From Abditibacteriota bacterium (GTDB lineage: Bacteria > Armatimonadota > UBA5829), in NCBI GenBank assembly GCA_017552965.1, contig JAFZNQ010000039.1, positions 62,001-126,000 of the forward strand: DNA of 64,000 nucleotides, given 5' to 3'. The notes beneath the pieces are model-generated. The model saw nothing but the letters and a program-made list of their open reading frames with translations, was not told the DNA's origin and did not search any database. Below are positions 57,633-64,000 of the stretch, piece by piece; the first letter of the stretch is position 1, and each line of letters opens with the position of its first letter. A program made the position numbers and the translations under genes.

Positions 57633-60600
57633 ATGATAAAGACAGCGGCTGCCATTTGGCTTGTCCTCGCATCCTGCATGGTGCTGGGCTTTTCGTGGAG
57701 CTTCGAGAAAGACGAGACTGCTCCCGATAGCAGCATCACGGACTGCAAGGGAGTGTATAGGATAGTGGGCTCCGGCTTCGGCGACCTGGTGGAGGAAATG
57801 GACGCCTCTCCCGCCGGCGTGCTGGACGAAGGCCCCCGCAATCTGCTGGACGGGAGCCCGGATACGAAATACATCACCGGCTCCATGCCTCTGGAGATCG
57901 CCTATACCCTGACAAGTGCCGTGGGGATCAGGGGCTACTTTCTGACCAGCGCCAACGACTATCCCGGCAGGGATCCCGCCGATTGGGTCCTGGAGGGCTC
58001 CGCCGACGGCGTGAGCTGGCAGGCTCTGGACAGCAGGCAGGACGAAGCCTTTGGGGAACGGTTTGAAAAAAAGACCTACCCAGTGGAGGATGCCCCCGTA
58101 TTCAGATATTACCGTCTGAGAGTGACCAGCCGGCAGGAACCGGAGATACAGCCCGGCTACACCCAGCTGGCCTCCTTTGAGCTCATCACCGATACAGCCG
58201 GCAACGAGCCTGTGAAGACAGACGGCATGACCGTGTCTGTCAAAAACGCGCCGGTGCACTCCTGGATCAACGGAGGCGGAGGCTGGAAGGGCAGCGCCTG
58301 TCTGGAGATCCGCGGATCCCACACGGGCCCGGCCATGTGCAGCGCCGCGCTCCGGGAGGGCCTGGGGCAAAGGGTCCAAAAGGACACCGTGTTCTCCTAC
58401 ATGATCCTGCCGGACTATCTGGGAGAGTATGACTTTGACCACGTGAGCCAGTATGCGGCTCTGGATCTGGTGTTTACCGACGGCACCACTCTGTCCTCTC
58501 TCGGAGCAAAGGACCGGGATCTCTTTGGCATGTCTGCCCGGGAGCAGGGCGGCGCCAAGAGGATGATCACAGGCAACTGGAACAGGATCACCTGCGACGC
58601 CGGCAAATATGCAGCCGGGAAGACCATTGACAAGATCGTCGTCGTGTATGACAACCCGAACCGCTACGACGGCGAGAGGAGCTTTCTCACCTATTTTGAC
58701 GACGTGGACATCCGGGAGGAGGCTCCCCGCGCGGGGCTGACTCCGGCGGACTATATAGTCACCACCCGGGGCACCAATGACAACCTGTTCATGACCAGGG
58801 GCCTCACCTTCCCCGCGGTGTGCGTGCCCAACAGCTTCAACTTCTGGACCGCCTCCACCTCCTACAGGGACGGCCAGCTCTACAAGTATCAGCCCGACAG
58901 CAAGATCACCCATTTTATGTCCTCCCATCAGGCCTCCTTCCATCTGGGGGACCACGGCAACTTCATGTTCATGCCGGTGGACGTGGCTCTTGAGGAGGCC
59001 ACGGCGGACAACTGCAACGTGGGGGCCCGGGCCCGCAGCTTTGACTTTGACGGACAGACGGCGAGAGCCCACTATTACGGAGTCACTCTGGACAACGGCG
59101 TTGTATGCGAGCTGACTCCCACCAGCCACGCAGCCGCCGCCCGGTTCACTTTTCCGGAGGGGGTCAAGAGCTCTCTGGTCCTGGACTGCTGCAGCGGAGG
59201 CTTTGAAAACGGCAGGCTGACCATCGCCCGGGACGGCAGCTTCAGCGGCTACCTCAACACCCATTACGGCGCCGCCTACGGCACCCCCGGCATCTACGTG
59301 TACGGCCGGTTTGACGCGCCGGTAAAGGGCTCCAAAAAGCTGACGGACGACAGCATCATGACCTGCGTGGCCTTTGACAAGTCCACGGTGACCATGTATC
59401 TGGCCACCAGCTATCTGAGCCCGGAGCAGGCCCGGAAGAACCTGTCCATGGAGATAGGCAGCGGCACCTTTGACTCGGTGCGCAACTCCGCCAAGAGGCT
59501 GTGGAACAGCCTGCTGGGCCGGGTGCAGATAGAGGGAGCCACTCCCCACCAGCTCACCAGCTTTTATTCCGGCATGTATCGTATGCTCATGTATCCCACC
59601 ACTCTGGCGGAGAACACGGGTACTCCGGAGAAGCCCCACTGGGTCTATGCTTCTCCCTACACCAGCGAGCCGGAGAAGCCGGACGTCAGAGAAGGGGTCA
59701 TGAACACCTCCAACGGCTTTTGGGACACCTACCGCACCGCCTGGTCCGCCTACGCCCTGCTGTTCCCCGACAAGGCGGGGGGGCTGATAGACGGCATCAC
59801 AGAGCACTACAACGCCTGCGGCTTCATCCCCAAGTGGGTGGCTCCCGCGGGAGTGGAGTGTATGGTGGGCACCAGCTCCGACGTGATCTGCGCCGACCTG
59901 ATGCTCAAGGGCATCAAATTCAACAGGGAAAGGGCATATCTGGCCGCCCTCCGCAACGGCTCCTGCGACCCTCTGGGCTCCTTTGGCAGGCCGGAGATGT
60001 TCCGGGCCCGCTACAAGGGCTACGGCGAGAGCATGGGCTGGAGCTGGATGGCCGACAACTGCATCAACGACGCGGGCATAGCCCAGATGGCCCGGCTCAT
60101 GGGCCTGCCGGACGACGAGGCCTACTTCAACAGGACCGCAGTGAACTACACCCACATGTTCAACCGGGATATAGGACTGGGCTTCTTTATGACCCATTAT
60201 TTCGACGGCCGGTGGAAGGCGGACAAGGACACCTTTGATCCCTGGTACTGGCACGGAGATTACGTGGAAAGCAACGGCTGGGGTATGAGAGTCACGGTGC
60301 CTCATGACGGCAACGGCCTGGCCTGGCTCTACGGCGGCCGGGACAAGCTGGGGCAGGCCATAGACGAGATCATGGCCGCCGACGAGGACTTTCATCATTC
60401 CGGCAGACAGCACGAGATGTATGAGGCCAGAGAGGTGCGCATGGGCCAGTATATGCACAACAACCAGCAGGCCCACCACACCCTGTATATGTATCTCTTT
60501 GCCAACGAGGCTCCCAAGACACAGAAATACGTGCGGGAGGTGCTCTCGCGGCTGTATCTGGGCAGCGATGCCGGACAGGGATACCTGGGGGACGAGGACA

Positions 60601-61274
60601 ACGGCGAGCAATCCTGCTGGTATATCCTGAGCTCTCTGGGCATCTATCCCCTGAGCCTGGCCGGCGGCGAATACGCCATAGGCTCACCCCTCTTTGACCG
60701 GGTCACTCTGGACCTGCCTACGGGCAAGGTGGTCATAGAGGCCAAAAACAACAGCCCGGAGAACTGCTACGTGCAGAGCCTGGCCATAGACGGCAAGGCC
60801 TGGAACAGGGTCACCATCCCCCACAGCGTGTTTGTAAAGGCCCGGCGCATCACCTTTACCATGGGGCCCCGGCCCTCCGACTGGGGCAGGAACACCTATC
60901 CTGTCAGCATCACCAAGGAGCTGGCGGAGCCCCTGGGTACCGTGGACCTGACCACATCGAGCGACCGGGGAGAGCTCACGGACGACGACTCCAACACCGT
61001 GTGCCGGATAGACGGTCAGGCCTCTCTGACCGCAAAGGAGGAGAAGGCCAACCTGCTGACCCTGACCTGCGACACGCCGGAAAACGCTCCCCGGGAGTTT
61101 GCCCTCTACGGAGTGGCGGAGGAAGGCGAGCGGGTGCTCCTGGAGCAGAGAAAGAACATCAGATATGAATGGCCCAAGCAGCTCAAGCCCTTTATCATCC
61201 ACAAGCCGGGAGCCTACAGTCAGTATATCCTGGAAATAAAGGGCGACGTGGCAGAGGCCGAGCTTTTGAAGTGA
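57633..61274 (+). CDS. Exported GH92-family alpha-mannosidase with N-terminal discoidin domain
   Basis: A 1213-residue exported enzyme with signal peptide MIKTAAAIWLVLASCMVLG. A discoidin/F5-8C-like domain (about 30-190; LTSANDYPGRDPADWVLEGS) is followed by a beta region with WSFE/DYDNPNRYDGERSFL and the GH92 module from about residue 372 (DYIVTTRGTNDNLFMTRG). Family signatures include SGMYRMLMYPTTLAENT, NTSNGFWDTYRTAWSAYALL, YVESNGWGMRVTVPHDGNGL with E879 and YLGDEDNGEQSCWYIL with D987 and D989. GH92 enzymes are calcium-dependent exo-acting mannosidases on N-glycans or mannans. The start at 57633 follows GAGGT; 57606 lies at the transcription start. A second GH92 gene follows with one intervening base. 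Confidence 0.88.
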   Translation: MIKTAAAIWLVLASCMVLGFSWSFEKDETAPDSSITDCKGVYRIVGSGFGDLVEEMDASPAGVLDEGPRNLLDGSPDTKYITGSMPLEIAYTLTSAVGIRGYFLTSANDYPGRDPADWVLEGSADGVSWQALDSRQDEAFGERFEKKTYPVEDAPVFRYYRLRVTSRQEPEIQPGYTQLASFELITDTAGNEPVKTDGMTVSVKNAPVHSWINGGGGWKGSACLEIRGSHTGPAMCSAALREGLGQRVQKDTVFSYMILPDYLGEYDFDHVSQYAALDLVFTDGTTLSSLGAKDRDLFGMSAREQGGAKRMITGNWNRITCDAGKYAAGKTIDKIVVVYDNPNRYDGERSFLTYFDDVDIREEAPRAGLTPADYIVTTRGTNDNLFMTRGLTFPAVCVPNSFNFWTASTSYRDGQLYKYQPDSKITHFMSSHQASFHLGDHGNFMFMPVDVALEEATADNCNVGARARSFDFDGQTARAHYYGVTLDNGVVCELTPTSHAAAARFTFPEGVKSSLVLDCCSGGFENGRLTIARDGSFSGYLNTHYGAAYGTPGIYVYGRFDAPVKGSKKLTDDSIMTCVAFDKSTVTMYLATSYLSPEQARKNLSMEIGSGTFDSVRNSAKRLWNSLLGRVQIEGATPHQLTSFYSGMYRMLMYPTTLAENTGTPEKPHWVYASPYTSEPEKPDVREGVMNTSNGFWDTYRTAWSAYALLFPDKAGGLIDGITEHYNACGFIPKWVAPAGVECMVGTSSDVICADLMLKGIKFNRERAYLAALRNGSCDPLGSFGRPEMFRARYKGYGESMGWSWMADNCINDAGIAQMARLMGLPDDEAYFNRTAVNYTHMFNRDIGLGFFMTHYFDGRWKADKDTFDPWYWHGDYVESNGWGMRVTVPHDGNGLAWLYGGRDKLGQAIDEIMAADEDFHHSGRQHEMYEAREVRMGQYMHNNQQAHHTLYMYLFANEAPKTQKYVREVLSRLYLGSDAGQGYLGDEDNGEQSCWYILSSLGIYPLSLAGGEYAIGSPLFDRVTLDLPTGKVVIEAKNNSPENCYVQSLAIDGKAWNRVTIPHSVFVKARRITFTMGPRPSDWGRNTYPVSITKELAEPLGTVDLTTSSDRGELTDDDSNTVCRIDGQASLTAKEEKANLLTLTCDTPENAPREFALYGVAEEGERVLLEQRKNIRYEWPKQLKPFIIHKPGAYSQYILEIKGDVAEAELLK

Positions 61275-61275
61275 T

Positions 61276-64000
61276 ATGAAAAGACTTATCTTTTGCATTT
61301 GTATGCTGTGCCTTGCGGCGGAGGTGTCCGCCGCAGGCTTTTTTGCAGGCTTTGACACGGACAAGGGCTTCAGGAAGGACGCTGCCGAGGAGAGCAGGGG
61401 CGTCACCCACACCGACGCGCCCGGAGTGTTTGAAGAAGTGTTCATCAGCCCCGCCATCTCCATACAGGAGGGCATCGACAGGCTCTTCGACGGTGACGTG
61501 AACACCAAATACGTGACCAACACCCGGCCCGCGGAATTCAAGTTTCGCCTGAAAGCGCCCTGGGAGCTGAAGAGCTATCATATGACCTCGGCCAACGACT
61601 ACCCCAACAGGGACCCCGGGTCCTGGGTGCTGGAGGGCTCCGCAGACGGTGAGAGCTGGCAGACCCTGCACACTGTCACCGGCCACGAGTTCAAAGAGCG
61701 CTACGAAAAGGCTGTCTTTGACGTGGAAAGCCCCGGCGTCTACCTGTGGTACCGCTTTGGGAAGGTGCTCTCCCGGAGCATGGTGCCCGACGGATATATC
61801 CAGCTGTCCGAGTTCGGCATGGATCTGCCGGACAAGCTGGAGATCGATCCCGCTCCGGGCATGACCACCCGCATAGTGCAGGGAGTGGCCGACTGCTGGA
61901 CCGGCAACGTGGGCACGGGCTGGAGCGGCCCCGGTTGTCTGGAGATAGCGGGCACCGTGTCCGCCTCGGCTCCGGGGAGATGCGTCAACAGAGTGTTTGA
62001 GGATCTGAATATCCCGGTGGGCCGGAACACCCGTTTTTCTTTTTGCATACTGCCCTTTTATCGGGGAGACTTTGACTTTTCCCATGCCAACAAATACGTG
62101 AGCCTGGACCTGCGGTTCACCGACGGCACCCTGCTGTCGGAGACCGGGGCCCTGGACCGGGACGGCTTTCTCATGGGCGGCCGGGGCCAGGGAGAAGCCC
62201 GGCGCACCTTTACCGGACAGTGGAATTACATCAGCTGCGACCTGGGTGCTCTGGCGGGCAAGACCGTGAAGGATATACTGGCTGTGTATGACCGGGAGAC
62301 CGGAGCGCAGCAGGGCGAGAGCTTTTTGGTGTATGCCGACGATATCAGGATAGAGGACGTGAAGCCGGTCAGGAGGGAGACCCCTGCGGACTGGGTGGAC
62401 ACCACCCGGGGCTCCAACGACAGCTTTGTATATACCCGGGGGCTGCACTATCCCGCCTGCTGCCTGCCCAACTGCTTCACAGCCTGGACTCCCTCCACCA
62501 CCGACGGACAGAGGCGCATATACGCCTATCAGCCCGGGAACAAGATCACCCATTTTATGTCGGGCCACGCCGTCAACTACTGTCTGGGAGACCACGGCAA
62601 CTTTATGGTGATGCCCAACTGCGATCTGGACGCCGCCTCCTGCGAGCCCGCCGACGCCGACGTGTGGCGCCGGGGCTCCGAGTTTGACCGGGAGACCGAG
62701 GCCGCCCGGGCCCACGGCTATTCCGTGACCCTGAAAAGGGGCAATATCCGGGTGGAGATGGCTCCCACCATGCGCTGCGGCTATTTCCGCTTTACCTTTG
62801 ACGGCCAGGAGACCCCCAACGTGATACTGGACAGCATGAACTCCGAGGTGCAGGCCCACGGCAGGATCACCTTCAACCCGGACGGCTCCTTTGACGCCTT
62901 TACGGACCAGTATTCGGATCAGGGGAAGGGCATGCCGGGCCTGTACGTCCACGGCGTGTTCAGCGTGAAGCCCACTCTCAGCCGGCGCCTGTCGGAGGAT
63001 TCGCCTCTCTCCATAGCGGCCTTTCCCGCCGGCACCCGGACCCTGACCCTGAAGATAGGCACCAGCTACATCAGCTGCGCCCAGGCCGCCAAAAACCTGG
63101 CGGAGGAGACGGGCTCCATGGGCTTTGACGCCGTGCGCAACAGGGCCAGGGCAGTGTGGAACGAGCTCCTGGGGCGGGTGAAGATAGACGTCCGGGGCGA
63201 GAACGTGACGGACAACTACCTCACCACCTTTTATTCCTGCATGTACAGGCTGTTCCGGTTCCCCACCACCCTGACGGAAAACACGGGGACCGCCTCAAGG
63301 CCCGAGTGGAGCTACACCTCCCCCTACGCCAGCGGAGTGGACAAGCCCCGGGTGTTCCCCGGAGACATGCGCACCTCCAACGGCTTCTGGGACAACTACC
63401 GCACCACCTGGCCCGCCTACGCCATACTGGCTCCGGAAAAGGATACGGAGGCCCTCAACGGCATACTCATGCACTACAGGGAGACGGGCTGGCTGGCCAA
63501 ATGGCTGTGCCCCCGGGGCATAGACTGCATGGTGGGCTCCTCCTCGGACATCATCTGCGCCGAGGCCATGGTAAAGGGCATAGAGTTTGACCGGGACACC
63601 GCCTTTGAGTGCGCCCTGAAAAACGCCACCGTGGTGCCCCCCGAGGCCATGGGCCGGGCCGGCATGACCTACTATCCCTTCATAGGCCACGTGGCCACCG
63701 CCGGCTATTCCTGGATGATAGAGGACAGCGTCAACGACTACGGCATCAGCCGTATGGCGGAGATACTGGGCCACGAGGACGAGGCGGAATACTTCCGCCG
63801 CACGGCGGCCTTTTACAGCAATATGTTCAACCCGGAGATAGGGTATTTCGTATCCCGGTATCCCTCGGGGGACTGGGTGAGGACCAAGGACAACTTTGAC
63901 CCCTTCCTGTGGGACGACGGCTTTGCCGAGAGCAACGCCTGGGGGGCCTGCGTGTCCGCCGTCCACGACGGCGAGGGTCTCTGCGGCCTCTACGGCGGCC
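61276..64000 (+). CDS. Exported GH92-family alpha-mannosidase, 3' end outside the window
   Basis: The first 908 codons of a second GH92 enzyme; the gene runs past 64000. The ATG is one base after the first GH92 stop codon (TGA-T-ATG), so the genes form an operon. The signal peptide is MKRLIFCICMLCLAAEVSA. The N-terminal discoidin-like domain repeats the motif MTSANDYPNRDPGSWVLEGS of the first gene. The GH92 module includes DWVDTTRGSNDSFVYTRGL, MRTSNGFWDNYRTTWPAYA and CMVGSSSDIICAEAMVKGI, and FAESNAWGACVSAVHDGEGL with E885. The C-terminal GDEDNG-type motif would lie beyond the window, so its activity cannot be judged fully. Confidence 0.87.
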   Translation, partial: MKRLIFCICMLCLAAEVSAAGFFAGFDTDKGFRKDAAEESRGVTHTDAPGVFEEVFISPAISIQEGIDRLFDGDVNTKYVTNTRPAEFKFRLKAPWELKSYHMTSANDYPNRDPGSWVLEGSADGESWQTLHTVTGHEFKERYEKAVFDVESPGVYLWYRFGKVLSRSMVPDGYIQLSEFGMDLPDKLEIDPAPGMTTRIVQGVADCWTGNVGTGWSGPGCLEIAGTVSASAPGRCVNRVFEDLNIPVGRNTRFSFCILPFYRGDFDFSHANKYVSLDLRFTDGTLLSETGALDRDGFLMGGRGQGEARRTFTGQWNYISCDLGALAGKTVKDILAVYDRETGAQQGESFLVYADDIRIEDVKPVRRETPADWVDTTRGSNDSFVYTRGLHYPACCLPNCFTAWTPSTTDGQRRIYAYQPGNKITHFMSGHAVNYCLGDHGNFMVMPNCDLDAASCEPADADVWRRGSEFDRETEAARAHGYSVTLKRGNIRVEMAPTMRCGYFRFTFDGQETPNVILDSMNSEVQAHGRITFNPDGSFDAFTDQYSDQGKGMPGLYVHGVFSVKPTLSRRLSEDSPLSIAAFPAGTRTLTLKIGTSYISCAQAAKNLAEETGSMGFDAVRNRARAVWNELLGRVKIDVRGENVTDNYLTTFYSCMYRLFRFPTTLTENTGTASRPEWSYTSPYASGVDKPRVFPGDMRTSNGFWDNYRTTWPAYAILAPEKDTEALNGILMHYRETGWLAKWLCPRGIDCMVGSSSDIICAEAMVKGIEFDRDTAFECALKNATVVPPEAMGRAGMTYYPFIGHVATAGYSWMIEDSVNDYGISRMAEILGHEDEAEYFRRTAAFYSNMFNPEIGYFVSRYPSGDWVRTKDNFDPFLWDDGFAESNAWGACVSAVHDGEGLCGLYGG

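Noticed and set aside
57588-60611. A 1007-codon open frame on the minus strand opposite the first GH92 gene
   Set aside because: The plus strand has clear GH92 motifs and a signal peptide. The minus-strand translation has no recognisable domain and shows the same shadow composition as other antisense frames here.
1-64000. CRISPR arrays, tRNA or rRNA genes, insertion sequences and prophage
   Set aside because: No regularly spaced repeats, no tRNA-like cloverleaf regions, no transposase or integrase frames and no phage structural genes were seen. The only long repeats are the paralogous gene pairs.

Overview
The window is GC-rich (roughly 60 % by eye), densely packed bacterial chromosome with very short intergenic gaps, many 1-4 base stop/start overlaps (ATGA, TAATG) and Shine-Dalgarno sites of the AGGAG type. 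Type IV pilus genes, long pilin-like proteins with a Gly/Phe cleavage site, secreted GLUG/InlB-type proteins, beta-helix proteins and tandem GH92 mannosidases point to a host- or rumen/gut-associated member of an Armatimonadota/Abditibacteriota-like lineage. That placement is inference; there is no rRNA in the window to confirm it. No tRNA, rRNA, CRISPR array, transposase, integrase or phage gene was seen.

Layout. 1-2295 (+): 3' end of alaS, then ruvX, mltG and yqeG. 2344-6639 (+): a promoter, the pilus motor operon pilB-pilT-pilC and a strong terminator. 6683-15086 (+): prepilin peptidase pilD, a 246-aa pilin and three very long pilin-like proteins (657, 634 and 904 aa), ended by a terminator. 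15102-20121 (+): a 1640-aa exported protein with its own promoter, possibly a pilus-linked adhesin. 20125-24103 (-): housekeeping operon dnaX-ybaB-folK-J-domain-birA. 24184-26829 (+): two exported LTxxQ-motif proteins. 26924-29870 (+): an oxidoreductase of the Gfo/Idh/MocA fold, an unknown small protein, a DnaQ-like exonuclease and a flavoprotein. 29908-39213 (-): a polysaccharide operon (two glycosyltransferases, a Wzy-like polymerase/ligase, a sulfotransferase) that runs on into folC and a recC-like gene. 39236-41890 (+): divergent acyltransferase, glycosyltransferase and TupA-like ATP-grasp genes. 41889-44821 (+): a HAD phosphatase and a WbpM/CapD-type nucleotide-sugar dehydratase. 44822-45702 (+): an exported NlpC/P60 hydrolase. 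45774-64000 (+): exported glycan-directed proteins: two paralogous double beta-helix proteins, two paralogous GLUG/InlB-type proteins, and two GH92 alpha-mannosidases, the second cut by the window end.

How they work together. PilB extends and PilT retracts a pilus through PilC, PilD processes the pilins, and the giant pilin-like proteins plus the 1640-aa protein could form a surface-exposed tip. The two divergent polysaccharide operons plus the WbpM-like gene would make a surface glycan that may be sulfated and acylated. The 45.7-64 kb block looks like a glycan attachment and degradation locus in which beta-helix, discoidin-like and GH92 modules act on mannose-containing glycans.
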